DNA of 64,000 bases from Saxidomus purpurata (GCA_022818135.1 JAFMSR010000017.1:5315403-5379402), one strand, 5' to 3'. Positions 1 to 12,111 are shown, numbered from the stretch's first letter. The notes: a model not told the origin generated them from the letters alone. Program-made: numbers and translations.

Positions 1-592
1 GGCATTTCAGTTTTAGTATAATTTTACTTAAATACACTGTAAACACTCGTATCGACTTATTTAATAATGACATTGAAAATTGTTATGACTTAAGAAATAA
101 CTTTAGATAAAAAATTATAACAGTTACTGCAGAAACTCTGTTTAGACATTTAGGTTTCATTATATTATGTATGCAATATGGGCTGGCATTGCAAGAAGAA
201 AGCTTACATTAACATGGTGGGTGGGGTAAACGTACATGATATGTACATGTACTTTCATATGGTGGTTAGCTGTATTTACTTTAAGAATATATCTTGATAA
301 CGTGTACATATACTCCATCTCAAATAAGCTTACTGTGTATGGTCAGTTTTATCAGTGTGTTTAGGTTCATACTGAAATAACCAACACATGTAGCAAAAAT
401 GTTGCTGAAAAATATTAAGTACCCTAACTACATAACATTATCTATGTAAAATTTCTATTGTTCAAGTTCTTTTTTATTCAAAGATAATTTGGTACATGCT
501 TGTGCTATATAGACGTGCCATTCAGTACAAAAATAAGTTGTATGTATTATAAGTAATGCTATGTATGATGTTTAATGAGTTTTATGAATTTT
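1..592. other. AT-rich non-coding stretch
   Basis: No coding signal was recognised on either strand and there is no clear tandem structure. The only notable feature is the transition at about 590 into the repeat units that begin with the motif TTGACCTTGAAATG. Confidence 0.6.
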
Positions 593-1535
593 AGGTGATA
601 TTGACCTTGAAATGGCACTGACCTTGACCTCTGCTGTTCAAATTTAGTACAAGGTCTAAAGCAGTAGTTTTAGAAAAAAATGTAATGTAGTTTCCAGTAA
701 TATTTATAACAAAAACACTGTCGTATTGTTTTTGGATTGTAAATGCAGCAACCCCAACTTATATATTTAAGGGTGGTGGGTGGTGGGTGGGGTAATTTCA
801 GTTATACTTACCATATAAACATTTATTTTTACCTAATTGCTTTCATTTCAACGGATATAAACCTTTACTTATGTTAAAGTTTAAAGATATGTGTTTAAAC
901 ATCATTTATAAAATGTATCAGCTTTGATATTTGGTAGAAAGCTTATTTTTGGTGATTTTTAACTATTTGACCTTGAAATGACCTTGACCTTGACCCATGC
1001 TAATCCAATTTAGTACAAAAGAGTCAAGACAGTAGTTTTAGAATAAAATGTTATTTGTTAAACTGTTTCCAGTAATATTTATAACAAAAACACTGTCGTA
1101 TTGTATGTGGACTGTAGATGCAGCAAGCGCAAATGAAAGATTTTAGGATGGTGTGTGGGGTAATTTCAATTATACTCATCCATATTAACATTTATTTTTA
1201 CAAAATTGCTTCCATTTCAATGGATATAACCCTATACTTATGTAAATGAGTAAAGATATGTGTTTTACAATCATTTATACAAGTTAACAGATTTGATATT
1301 TGGTAGAAAGATAATTTTTAGTGATTTTTTAGTATTTGACCTTGAAATGACATTGACTTAAACCTTGGCAGACTAAAAGTTGGAAGCAGATTTGTAGCCT
1401 TGATATTGAGGTATTATGTTAAGTCAAATAGTTTACCATTCCATGTGCGTTTAAAACACTATTTAACATTTAAGTAAAGTAAGGTATTTCTTTATTTTGG
1501 TATTGAAATTGACCTTGACCTTGACCTTTTCCAAC
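593..1535. repeat. Tandem ~367-bp units with TGACCTTGACC boxes
   Basis: Two full units and one partial unit are visible. The landmark TTGACCTTGAAATG recurs near 601, 967 and 1336, giving a period of about 366-369 bp. Each unit also repeats the phrases AGTAGTTTTAGAA, TTTCCAGTAATATTTATAAC and GATATTTGGTAGAAAG, and a GGTGGG-rich patch. No reading frame is maintained. The TGACCTTGACCTTGACC boxes recur in unrelated repeats further along the window. Confidence 0.85.
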
Positions 1536-1657
1536 TTTCCACCCAAGGTCGGCAACTCTTATCTACTGTACAATAAACTACAATGTCTCCCAAACATTTT
1601 GGTATATAACTCAGCTTGTTACTTTTTGTGCAACCTTTCTCCTTAAATAAAAACAAA

Positions 1658-1732
1658 AATAATATCAAACAGGGAATGCCACGTACCAAAAACGCAGCCT
1701 CCCCAAAACGAACCCCACAGCACCCAGAAGTG
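1658..1732. repeat. 75-bp dispersed repeat, copy 1
   Basis: This 75-bp block recurs at 62276-62350 in the same orientation with two mismatches, while flanking sequence on both sides differs. Here it runs directly into a CA microsatellite. It may be a conserved tail of a retroelement, but no parent element is visible in the window. Confidence 0.8.
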
Positions 1733-1737
1733 CACAC

Positions 1738-1742
1738 CACCA

Positions 1743-1775
<33 letters not shown>

Positions 1776-1834
1776 CACACACACGACACACACACACAAT
1801 CATGTACACACACACATATACACTACCCAACACA
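1738..1834. repeat. (CA)n microsatellite
   Basis: A CA dinucleotide tract runs through most of 1741-1835, interrupted by CG, GA and TATA steps. Short apparent ORFs on both strands here are only the translation of the repeat. Confidence 0.95.
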
Positions 1835-2219
1835 CACTAGCATACAAAGCAAACACACGAGGACAAAACGAACAATTAAAGGAACACAGTGGGGCACCGC
1901 CTTGGAACGGTCAGTGGCAAAAACACCACTGGGGAGCTTAAACCGGTTTATGGTGCGCACCCAAGCCACTTTTTAAACCTTTGCTGCTCTACTATAATTA
2001 ACTGTAGTTGTTAACACATCATGTATTTTTGTATTATTTATTTTCATAAGAATTTATATGTGTATTTCATTTTAGCCAGAGATTAAATTGATCTTTTCAG
2101 TGAAAGGTAAGTTACTACCTGACACTGTATGTCAATGTCAAGTCATTGTCTACGCACTTGACTTGCAAGTTATTTTCTATATGGTCCCACTCGTCATTTA
2201 TCTTCTTTTTAAATTGCTT

Positions 2220-2546
2220 ATAGTCCCGGCCGACCTTAGGATTTCTCCTCGGGTGAAACTGCCAAGACTCCAGACAGACGCAAGTTGAAGAGACAGATGC
2301 AGATACAAAGGAATCCGGGTACCAGACCCAAGCTCATTTCGAATAGAACTCTTGTTTCTTTTACATGCCCGGTGTATAGCACCGATACATGTGAGACTAG
2401 CTCTGGGTTTCTAACCAGTACATCTCTAGATTGGTTGGACACACTGAAAATTGTTTCTGTTATTTCCATAGCCCCGGCCGGGATTTGAATCGGGGACCTC
2501 CGTATAGGTAGACCAGAGCGTTAACCACTCGACCACCGCGCCACCA
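2220..2546 (-). repeat. tRNA-derived SINE
   Basis: Read on the minus strand, the head at 2546-2470 has a pol III A box (TGGTCGAGTGGTTAACGC) and a B box-like GATTCAAATCC at the usual tRNA spacing. The acceptor stem does not pair properly and the anticodon loop is too long for a working tRNA. A roughly 250-bp non-tRNA body follows down to about 2220. Together these indicate a SINE rather than a tRNA gene. It lies upstream of, and possibly in an intron of, the peptidase-like gene whose last exon begins at 3063. Confidence 0.7.
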
Positions 2547-3062
2547 TTTAGTTTGTTCTGTTTTCGAATTTATAGCATGATTAAGAGTAATGTGGTAGCT
2601 TAATTGTTTTTGCCTGCTGATGTGATTGCACAGCTCATGCGTACATTGTCATGATAGTCGGTAGTTGACAATGTTTCTGGACTATAGGCTGCTCACTATA
2701 CGCATAAAAACCTTAATATTTATAGGCGCGGTCTATGCAGTGAAGCGGCTTATTTGTCATTTCTATTCTTTTAAAAAATCTACTATAAATACACACGGCA
2801 GGTAACCTCACATTAAAATAACCTTTTTTACTAATCCGAAAATAGTTATAAAATTGGCACGGTTGAAAATACTCCGGTAATAGCACAACTAGCAATGTAT
2901 GTACATTTGTAAAGGGTATATTATAATTGCAAATGTAAAAACTCAATGTGTTACATTGTAGTTTCTTCTAAAATGATGATAGTCTGTTATGAAATAAATA
3001 TTATTATTTTATTTTATATATTGTTACATTATATGTTATTTTGTTCTATATCAATGTTACAG

Positions 3063-3811
3063 CGCTTACGTACGATTCAGGGAAAGTATTGGGAAAGTCT
3101 GGAATACCTTTTAAGAAACGGCTGGTTCAAAAATTTGGTTGTGCAACGAAGCATACACATGGCTGCATAGAATTCGACAACGCCACCGTCAGAGAGTCAT
3201 ACTTCCACAGTGGAATGCAAGTAGGTGCAAACAGCCTCACAACCACTTTATATAAACAATATCAAATCAAATCAACTGACAAAAGTATAATGTTTAGCAA
3301 TTTAGGTGACTCCGGAGCTCTCGTTTTTATCAATGACGAAACGGGAAAAGAGCATGAAATGAGATGCATAGGTATGGTGGTTGGTGTTTGGAACAATAAC
3401 ACATGCGCTGTTACGCCGATAGCAGATATTCTGAAGGCACTAGATGTCAACAGCCTCTTGTCTTTCAATCTAAGTAAAACCTTTGATCACATTGACAGAA
3501 GTATTCAGACAATGAGTAAAACACATGATGCACGCCTAGAGGCTCTGGATGAAAATAGTGCAAAGCGGTTGAGGGAAATGGACGAAAAAATTGAACGACG
3601 CCTAAATGCCATGGAAGAAAGGAATGAAAGGCACATGAACCTAAGAGACAGAAGTATTCAGACAGACAGCAAAACACATGATGAACGCCTAAAGGCTCTG
3701 GACGAAAATAATGAAAAGCGGTTGAGGGAAATGGAAGAAAGAATTGAACGACGCCTGAAGGACATGGAAGAGCGAAATAAAAAACTTATTGAGAAAATGT
3801 TCAAAAAGTAA
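3063..3811 (+). CDS. Trypsin-like peptidase domain with C-terminal coiled coil (last exon)
   Basis: The open frame begins after a good splice acceptor (TATATCAATGTTACAG ending at 3062) and runs 249 codons to TAA at 3809-3811; there is no in-frame ATG for a true start, so upstream exons are missing. The first ~125 residues resemble the C-terminal half of a chymotrypsin-fold serine peptidase: KFGCATKHTHG (the KxGxxTxxTxG strand), then the catalytic-serine motif GDSGALVF at 3305-3328, then CIGMVVGVW and CAVTPIADILKAL. The catalytic His and Asp would lie in unseen exons. The last ~105 residues are highly charged Glu/Arg/Lys coiled coil made of two copies of a 51-residue module (3494-3646 and 3647-3799), each starting DRSIQT. 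The substrate is unknown. The coiled coil probably mediates oligomerisation (inference). AATAAA-like signals lie downstream near 4168 and 4296. The domain call rests on motif recognition only. Confidence 0.6.
3494..3799 (+). repeat. Intragenic 153-bp coiled-coil duplication
   Basis: Two in-frame 153-bp units (3494-3646, 3647-3799) encode DRSIQT..SKTHD.RL.ALDEN..KRLRE and related heptad-rich sequence. The two copies are very similar at the DNA level, which points to a recent unequal crossover or slippage duplication within the exon. Confidence 0.9.
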
Positions 3812-5568
3812 ATCTATCCCAGAACAAAACCCAGCTACATAACTGATGAGAACAGTTTAGACAGACAGTATCTTGCAGCATGTATCAAAATGTGTTCTCT
3901 TAGTTATCTGTCACACTTTATCGCAAACAAAAACATATTTAAGAGGCATAATCGAAAATTGAATTCACTTTAACATAACCTAAAAACTTGAAATATCCAG
4001 TAAAATTAGCACAAAAAGACGTGTGGTAGTGCCATTTGACCTTCATTTAATAGTTGGTATATAATTTTTGCGATGAAAGGAGGCATTTTTAGATATAATT
4101 ATGTGCATTTCAATGTGAGAATTATGAGCGATTTCCTGGTGTTGAGAATAATATTATAATTAGTAAAGAATAAAATTGGCTCTGTAAGTTTTACAAAAGT
4201 CTACTGCAAACATTCTCAAAACAGTATATACAGTAAGTATTTGTTAGTTATAATGTCATATATGTCTCGTTGTCCCAGATTAAGGTTTTAAATGAAATAA
4301 AGCTCTTCAACATGGAGTAATCCAAGCATTGTTAAAAATGGTTTCAATAAAAGGTACTAAGATATTTCGATTGCCTGATTGCCGTCGTCTGTCGAGAGGC
4401 CGTAATCATGAAACTTAGTAATGTTTGTCTTGGTGAACTCTAGGTTGAGTTCAAACTGGGGTTCGAAACTGAGTCTTGTTTGGACAAAACAAAAGAAACC
4501 TAGAACAAACTTATACCATGATTCTTTTTCATGCTAGCATAAAGTTTAGAATAATATCTCAATGGAATTTAGAGCATTAAATATAAAATCTTTCAAATAA
4601 CATTATAAAAATATCTCTAAAACAAAGTTTAGAAATTCAGTTATTCGTTTTAAAGATTAGCCTTTATACTTTATTTTCATTTTTTATATATTCATTTGAC
4701 TGTCTGTCAATGAGAGTGTGTTTGTTCATTGTGAGTTTATAATCAATGCACTGTTTATATTAAAGAGGCTTGATTTTGATGACTTTTGATTATATGTATT
4801 CTGTTTGAATTTTTTTTTATTTCTTTTTATTTATCCTCGTCGGTCCATGTGTCGTTACTCTAAGCATTTATGTAAATTCTAATTACGTTCTATAAATCAT
4901 GCTTTAAATTTAAATCTTTTATTGCTTCATTCTGTCAATTCATAGCGGCAAAGAATACTGTATAACTCCACCACATGTAGCAAATCAGGAGCATGTCAAC
5001 AAATGTCAGCAATTTTGTACGCGTTCCTTGAATCGTTACAACACACTAACTGATGACGTAACATCACGTGAACAAGTCCGATATTATATTAGGCGCTTGT
5101 AAAAAATATGGGCTCATGTCACTGTTTGAAATGATATAATATATTAAAACTGTAAAAATTCGTAAATTAATGTAGCTTTCTGGACAAGCATGCCATGTTC
5201 CTTGAATTGTGTGTATGCATTTGCAAATGATTTAATTGAATACTGCTTTTTTGCCTGATAAAAAGAAAACAAACAAAATCAGATCACATCGGACAAGAAA
5301 CTATCGTTTTGCTGTCGTAGTAAAAAGATCCTTACGGCCAGTCCAGTCACGCGCATGTGCGAAATCAGGTGCGATTATATTGAAAACAAATATGGCGCCG
5401 ATCGAAAGACAGTGCCGACACAAGGGCCCTCGACGATATGTTTTGAGTTATGTTTTGAATTATTTGTAATTCATTATCTGTCTAATATGTAACCTTCGTT
5501 AACTACATTATCAGTATTAATAATATTATTATTAGTTCAAATAATAAAAAAGCTAGTTAGTGTCTAGT
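3812..5568. other. 3' flank and non-coding sequence
   Basis: This stretch holds the probable 3' UTR of the peptidase-like gene, with candidate poly(A) signals near 4168, 4296 and 4346, followed by AT-rich sequence without recognisable genes. A 77-codon open frame at 5236-5469 has no recognised homology and no supporting context. Confidence 0.5.
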
Positions 5569-5859
5569 TTAATACATTGTATCACATTGATTAAATTCGG
5601 AGCATATGTATCGATTTGCAAAGTTAACTCCAGTACAGCCTTGGACTGACATTGAGCATAATTTTTCGACCTTCTTTCTTAATGATTTGTTTTTGAAGCT
5701 ACACTTATGATATTTGAACTGCGTGCATAATTTTGCGAGCATATTCCAAAATTGTCTTCGGCTGACCTTAATCATGACCTTATGATTACGTCTTGGTTTT
5801 TGAAGCAACGTTATTGATATTTGGACTGTGTGTACAATTTTGCAAGCATATTTCAAAAA
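5569..5859. repeat. Two diverged ~105-bp units beside a gap
   Basis: The phrase TTGAAGC.AC..TTATGATATTTG...TGCGTG.A.AATTTTGC recurs near 5694 and 5799. More copies may lie in the gap that follows at 5860, which would explain why the assembler stopped here. Confidence 0.7.
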
Positions 5860-6359
5860 NNNNNNNNNNNNNNNNNNNNNNNNNNNNNNNNNNNNNNNNN
5901 NNNNNNNNNNNNNNNNNNNNNNNNNNNNNNNNNNNNNNNNNNNNNNNNNNNNNNNNNNNNNNNNNNNNNNNNNNNNNNNNNNNNNNNNNNNNNNNNNNNN
6001 NNNNNNNNNNNNNNNNNNNNNNNNNNNNNNNNNNNNNNNNNNNNNNNNNNNNNNNNNNNNNNNNNNNNNNNNNNNNNNNNNNNNNNNNNNNNNNNNNNNN
6101 NNNNNNNNNNNNNNNNNNNNNNNNNNNNNNNNNNNNNNNNNNNNNNNNNNNNNNNNNNNNNNNNNNNNNNNNNNNNNNNNNNNNNNNNNNNNNNNNNNNN
6201 NNNNNNNNNNNNNNNNNNNNNNNNNNNNNNNNNNNNNNNNNNNNNNNNNNNNNNNNNNNNNNNNNNNNNNNNNNNNNNNNNNNNNNNNNNNNNNNNNNNN
6301 NNNNNNNNNNNNNNNNNNNNNNNNNNNNNNNNNNNNNNNNNNNNNNNNNNNNNNNNNNN
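5860..6359. other. Assembly gap (500 N)
   Basis: Exactly 500 N, a placeholder length. It lies just upstream of the first visible arylsulfatase exon, so the 5' exons of that gene may be hidden here. Confidence 1.
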
Positions 6360-6518
6360 ATTCAAATGTTTTAAAACGAACCGCATTAGTGTAAATTAAA
6401 TTATCCTTGGTTGTTTAATAGACATATCAGTTATTGTTTTAGATTTGTTCTAATTGTTACATCGGAAATACATTTGACAAAAGCAGTTATAATCCGATAT
6501 ACTATTATAATAAGCAAG

Positions 6519-6663
6519 CAAATCTGGCATTCTCAATCACATGACAATATCAATAACCCTATAACATTTGAAGGAATGATAACAGCCCTTGATGAAGCAG
6601 TTGGCAAAGTTACAGACGCTTTAGTATCAAATGAAAAATGCACCTCTTGTCTTCACTACTGAT
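6519..6663 (+). pseudogene. Arylsulfatase remnant, visible exon 1
   Basis: The start is approximate because no convincing acceptor is seen. The exon encodes the GMITALDEAVG helix. After SNEK near 6640 the frame shifts and several expected residues are missing. The final LVFTTD is readable in another frame up to the donor GAT/GTAAGT at 6663. This break would stop translation within the exon. Confidence 0.75.
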
Positions 6664-6856
6664 GTAAGTACATATGTAAATAATGGACTTATCCATGTGT
6701 TTTATTCACATACCGGAAGTTGTTTTCGGATTATGCCTAATTAGTTTGTGTTGTTGGTGTAAGACACATGTTCAGTCATCATGTTTGAAGCTTTGAAAGT
6801 GGTTTGACAACAATGTTTACTCTTGGGTTTCATTTCTTCATATTCATTTCTTTCAG

Positions 6857-6997
6857 AATGGCGGTCCATTTAAAAGGGCAGGATGTAATTTTCCATTACG
6901 AGGTGATAAAGGGTCATTGTGGGAAGGAGGCACTAGAGGAGCAGCTTTTTTGTATAGCAAGAACCTTTTAAAAAAAGACTAGATATGTGAACAAAAG
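6857..6997 (+). pseudogene. Arylsulfatase remnant, visible exon 2
   Basis: The exon follows acceptor TTCTTTCAG and begins with NGGP, completing the metal-binding DNGG motif split by the intron. It continues with LRGDKGSLWEGGTRG. A run of A residues near 6971-6977 shifts the frame, so TAG is met at once. The expected residues TRYVNK are readable in the shifted frame up to the donor at 6998. Confidence 0.85.
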
Positions 6998-7605
6998 GTA
7001 CGGCATTTAGCTGTTCATTACTCCCATCCTATCTTTAAAATTATAGAATTTTAATGTAACATTCAGTATAACGCTATTGCATAACCCTTCAACAGTTACT
7101 TCTCTCTACATTATGAAGTACACTCGTTCTTAGTTGGCTATCTCCAGAATAGTCAGTCACAACATTTCCCAGACATAATTAAGGAGGACACAACAAAATA
7201 GTTAAATATGTCGCCCAATTACATCAGTGGTACTTTCGATGACGTCAAAGTGCATGCCTTTATTTCAAAATAAACACACGATGCTCTATTCCCGACGATT
7301 TAGCTCTTCAGTGTCCGTGCCTGATGCCACCGGATCAAGGGATAGCAAAACAGAGATATATGTGCTTATAATCGGGGTCGCTGAGAGGACCGCTTTAAAT
7401 AGTTTGTCCTCTCAGTGTTCCTATTCCTATACTGTTCAGACAAAAGCCGTTACAGAATAGTTTGGTGCAAGGCCAGGTTACATCATATGTAGATTTTAAT
7501 TGGTGTTGATGTCGGAGAGTACAGGTATGTCGGTGAAATTTTCACCCAACAGTTCGTCTTAAAACATATGTAGAATACGGACATGAAATAACCTCTTCTT
7601 TTCAG

Positions 7606-7664
7606 GATGATCCATGTGGTTGATTGGTTCCCTACCCTTTTAACGCTAGCCGGTGGTACCCCAG
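7606..7664 (+). pseudogene. Arylsulfatase remnant, visible exon 3
   Basis: This 59-bp exon encodes MIHVVDWFPTLLTLAGGTP between acceptor TTCTTTTCAG and donor GTAAGC. The motif corresponds to the conserved (M/L)IHxxDWxPTL of arylsulfatases. The frame is intact within the exon. Confidence 0.88.
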
Positions 7665-8183
7665 GTAAGCAACATAACAAACTATTCCATTTAAAACATC
7701 CAGTTAAATGTGTATCATTCATGCATCTATGAACAAATTAGTTATGCCTAACCAAAGAAGTTCTTAAAACATCAGTTTCATTCTCTAACAGACTTAATTA
7801 GATACTTATTTCCAATGTTTCTGTATTAAGTCTAATGCCTTTGTAGTGTGTATATTGGCATTTCATTCATCACCACATCAACTAACTCACAGTATGCGCC
7901 ATTTCAATAACATTAAACATTACGGTCAGTGAAATATGTATTCGCACGTGTCCAAAAGTTTGTCAGAGGTATTTGTAAAACGCATATGCTATCCGTTACC
8001 CCGATAACTGCAACACACGGAACCTGGTTCTCTAGTCATAACATTCAAAAAGACAACACAATATGTGACATAACGTTTATAAAGCATCTTTTGAGAATAT
8101 TGGGAGGATATATTTCTAGTATGATGTAAACGGTACAACGCCCACCCGGAAATAAGCAATGAAATTTTGTCTTAACTTTTTAG

Positions 8184-8295
8184 ATTCAAATATAGATGGT
8201 GTTAACCAGTGGCAAACTTTGAGCGAAGATACCAATAAATCAAGAGATGAGTTTGTATATAACATAGATGAAATGAGAGGCTATTCAACTATAAG
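8184..8295 (+). pseudogene. Arylsulfatase remnant, visible exon 4
   Basis: The exon lies between acceptor CTTTTTAG and a donor ATAAG/GTAGTT. It encodes DGVNQW and RDEFVYNIDE, both typical of the family after the DWxPTL segment. Phase matches exons 3 and 5. The donor GTAGTT is weaker than consensus. Confidence 0.88.
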
Positions 8296-10416
8296 GTAGT
8301 TTTAACCTACTTTAATTTTTCGAAGTTTACCAGGGGTTACATAGAAATGTGTCTTCTCCATTGGGAATATCTTTAGCAAACTTTATTTTATTATAGAAGT
8401 GTAACGGTGAAGTTCTCAAAGCAGTGCTAAAATAATAGGGATATATACAGAACACAATTGCATTAAACACGGCCTTCTTGTCATTGACATGTCACATAAT
8501 TATGTTACAACAACTTCATTTATGTGATTCAGAAGTGCAAGTATAAATGTTTACTTTCGTTACAGTTTAGAACTTTATAGCACTTCCTTCGAAGAATAGG
8601 GACATATTGATAGAAACTTTAATAGACAAACTTATAGATGCATTTGAACATATACTACATTCCCATATATATTTCAAGTGTTTCGACACTTTTCACATGT
8701 ATACATAATTCTTTTAGTTGTTTTTTTGTCGAACATTCTTTTCAAAACATACGGATAAATAGCACAGCTAAACCTGCCAGTTTATAAAGCTAGGAATACA
8801 TTTGTTCTCTAAATAAACTATATTGAATAATTTTCTTTAAACTTATTTTACAGTTTGATATGTTTACCCTTGGCCTACATAAGCGATTTAATCAAGTGAT
8901 TTATACATAGATGTGTGCCGTATTTAAGTACATGGATATAATTATGTCTTTTTATAACGAGTCCTGATAAACATCATTTACCTGAAATGAAATTCATGTT
9001 TCCGTTAGTATATTAATCAACGTAACAAAGTTGACGGAAATGGGATATAAAAGAAGTAAGCAAGTAGACATTTATATCTGTGACATGTTTATTTATGATA
9101 TAAATTATTAACATAATCATCGATAACATATAAGCACCCGGTTTACTGTGATACAATTCATCAAACAATGATAAAGCAGCATTGCCAACAAGGCACATGT
9201 CTGGTAGATATATTTTGTCATAAACAATTCAACTACATTTTTGTAAACATGATAACTATGATACAAACCAAACTAACATTTTGAAATGGTGTCTATACAT
9301 GGTTATACTTACTGTCAACTTACCATTCAAATCAAAGATATGTAATTTAATATGGAAAGTTAAACAACCTGTATGCTACTAGAATATTACGTCCTACATT
9401 TAAACGGAGTCCGCCAAAATTGTGAATCAGATACAGTTTTAAATTATTTCTTCTGGAGACCTTAGGCTAACTATGCTACGAAACGTTTAAATTTATAGGT
9501 CTTAATAAAATCAAATCAATCTGATGTATAGCTATTTATTTTATGGTTTTCGGTGGTTTATCGAATATAACGATGGATTATTACCCGGTAAACCCACTGA
9601 TTATCCAGTGTCATTATCACTACAGTTATCATAATGTTATACCCGCATTGACGTCAAAAAGAATACCGAGCGTATGCAGGAAACCATATCATGATTTGTG
9701 CTATGCTTTCTGATGACGTTTCCCGCGATTTTCGATATTTTACGTTAGCAAATTCAACAAAAGTATAATTTTAACAACAAAATTGTTGGTTTCGATGTAA
9801 TGGCATGTAAATGTCACTCGTGAACCACACACGTAGATATTAAAAATGACTTTTGATACATGTTTGATGAAAGTATAACGTAATATTACACGAACCTACA
9901 TTTTACCTGCCTGTATTCCATTGAGCACTTCTTGACTGCGTAGGATAGCGACAGTAGCTATGTTACAAACAATACTGCGAAAACAGCTTCCTTACACGAT
10001 ATTTAAAATAAAATCCTCTTTTCAATCGGAAAAATGCTGAAATTTGTAAAGTGCAAAGTTAAGAATATTCGTTCAAAATGTTTGAGGGCTTTGTTGGTTT
10101 TGTGTAATATCAAGTAATAATGTGTATTTTATGCTGCTTCCTACAGCTTCCCTTGTTCAGCCGTTTAGGGTGAAATATTCTTCAAATGTTTTGATCGATT
10201 CTTTTTCTTAACTTTGCACTATACATATTACATAATACAAATCGGTGATACCATCGAAAAATGAAAATTTCTATATGAAGAAATATATCGGAACGTAAGC
10301 CTGAATTTCTGATACCTTTCCTTATACGTTTTATGTAGTCATACTTATGTTCGTGTATGTCTCATCATGAATATTCAAACTTTGAAATACCTATTTACAT
10401 GTACTAATCACTATAG
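8296..10416. other. Intron between arylsulfatase exons 4 and 5
   Basis: About 2.1 kb of AT-rich sequence without a recognisable gene. Sequence near 9690-9735 resembles, in inverse orientation, sequence near 31425-31490, so an old dispersed repeat is present. Confidence 0.5.
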
Positions 10417-10493
10417 GAGAGGCAAACGCAAGCTTATAAAAGGGTCAAAGGATGAAGATAACTCACTTGAACTTTTATTATTTGATTTGGAAA
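10417..10493 (+). pseudogene. Arylsulfatase remnant, visible exon 5
   Basis: The exon follows acceptor CACTATAG and precedes donor GTAAGT. It encodes RRGKRKLIKG and LLLFDLE, matching the KLIKG and LFDL segments of arylsulfatases, though the stretch between them is shorter than usual. Confidence 0.78.
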
Positions 10494-11940
10494 GTAAGTA
10501 ACAGTTCCTACCTCTTAAAATGACCAGAAAATGTATGGTCAAGAAAAGTTCTTAATACTTGAAAAATGTTTAGAAAATTAAAAGAAAATAAGTTATGCTC
10601 AACCATTTCTTTCATTAGTGCATGCAAACACAAATTTATCACATCAAATTGATGGAAAATTATTTTATGACCCGCCGGGTCAAAAAATATTTTGTCATTT
10701 TTCAACTATGTACAATAGGAATAAAACTGTTGTATATATTTATGTTATTTAGCTACAACTTTCGCGATGCTTGATTTTTAATGATACTAAACCATTGGTG
10801 AATGTATTCCATTGGTGAATGTATTACATTCAATTGTGATTATTATATGAAGGATATTATCACTTTAATATTAATAAAAAAGATATGAAACAAATCCTGA
10901 ATGTGGTTCTTGTAAGATGAATTACATTTCATATTGAAAACGCCAGTAAGAAATTTCAACATTCGGAAAATGGATTGCGGGTCATGCGATATTAAGTTCT
11001 ATTACCTTTGGATGTAAATGTTGCCGAGGATTTTCAAGATGTTTATATTTGATCGTGTAATTAAGTCTGTTCTCGATCCACCCATTGCCAGTATGTACAT
11101 AATCACTGAAACAATGTTTGTCTATCCACCACGTGTATAAATAAGGCATCAAGATTTCATGTACTTACTGAATACAGAATTTTATTAAAATCACCTGAAA
11201 TAAAACTTATAACAATAAAATATACTATCTTATTGGACAGGGTGTTCATTCATTTGTAAAAATTACAGTCACTGTGATGTTTTTCATTTGGTTATTTAAG
11301 GTACACTAGGCTTTGGGTCAATTAATGGTGAAAAAATGAGATCAAACTTAATATCTAATACGTGCATGTACGTGCAACACTTTGAGTACATTAATTTAGT
11401 TGTTTGGTTATATATCATGTCGACAAAAATCATCTTATCGTCATAGGCAGTCAGTAAATAAAGTGCACGCCACATACGTCATCATTAAGGCAACAAAAGC
11501 TTAATTTTCACAAATATTACATTAACAGTATAGAACATGATGAAACATTAGTGCGAGTAACGTCTCTGCATTATACCAACCCTATGAAAATACAAAACTC
11601 GCTGTGCAAAAAAAATAATGTATGCTACAGTAAAAAACGAAATAGAAAGCGGTCTCTATAAAAAAAATATTTGCTTTTATTCTAATGAATTACCATTGTA
11701 TTAAATACACAATATGGCAACTACGCTACAAAGAAGATACCAGGGTCGATACCGTTCTGAAAAGACCTGTAAGTCACAGAGTACTGAATTTATAGATCGA
11801 AATTTATAATAGTCTTTCTTGTCGTTCAGGAATTTGCTAAATTTTGTCTAAATAACGAATTTTTAAAATTTTCTAAATTGACTACTTATATAAGTATGGC
11901 TGAATTTATGACAAGAATGTTGAATCCATATTGATTTCAG

Positions 11941-12111
11941 ATGATCTTTTTGAAGAAAATAACAACATCCGATCAACATGAAGACATTTTCGAAGAATTG
12001 GAGCAGCGTCTTGCAATTTTTAGTGCGACATTGGAACCGTCTATGAATATAGGGAAACGTGTTCATCGTGCAATGCACTCTGACAATATTTTAAGTCCTG
12101 GATGGTGTTGA
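11941..12111 (+). pseudogene. Arylsulfatase remnant, terminal exon
   Basis: After acceptor TTGATTTCAG at 11940, the first codons give NDLFEENN in the phase set by exon 5. The frame then breaks near 11970. From there a second frame gives an acidic helix and ends SPGWC before TGA at 12109-12111, the usual end of invertebrate arylsulfatases. Confidence 0.8.

Larger units (their letters stand above)
6519..12111 (+). pseudogene. Arylsulfatase (ARSB-like), 3' half, probably a pseudogene
   Basis: Six exons on the plus strand together spell the C-terminal half of a type I sulfatase of the arylsulfatase B/I/J group, lysosomal or secreted enzymes that remove sulfate esters from glycosaminoglycans. In order: GMITALDEAVG..T.AL; TTD/NGGP (Ca-binding Asp-Asn) with the active-site Lys in LRGDKGSLWEGG; MIHVVDWFPTLL; DGVNQW and RDEFVYNID; KLIKG and LLLFDLE; and a terminal exon ending ILSPGWC-stop. 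Introns have GT-AG ends and compatible phases. The exon carrying the formylglycine CxPSR motif is not visible and may lie in the gap at 5860 or further upstream. Three exons carry frame breaks: the first (loss of sequence near 6641), the second (an A run near 6971) and the sixth (near 11970). The family call is firm. The pseudogene call assumes these are not assembly errors; the break in the first exon is hardest to explain that way. Confidence 0.82.

Noticed and set aside
1492..1840. Open frames on both strands over the CA tract
   Set aside because: They translate the microsatellite (Val/Cys or Thr/His runs) and have no independent support.
2470..2545. Candidate tRNA gene (also at 15834-15895, 16425-16514, 18581-18655, 31808-31868)
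   Set aside because: A and B boxes are present but acceptor or anticodon arms do not fold correctly, and several are attached to repeat bodies. They were annotated as tRNA-derived repeats.
5236..5469. 77-codon basic open frame
   Set aside because: No domain, splice sites or neighbouring exons; codon content is compatible with chance.
5793..6399. Long open frames across N runs (also at 32358-33120 and 56283-56987)
   Set aside because: Unknown bases were read as open. Real residues are only a handful at each end.
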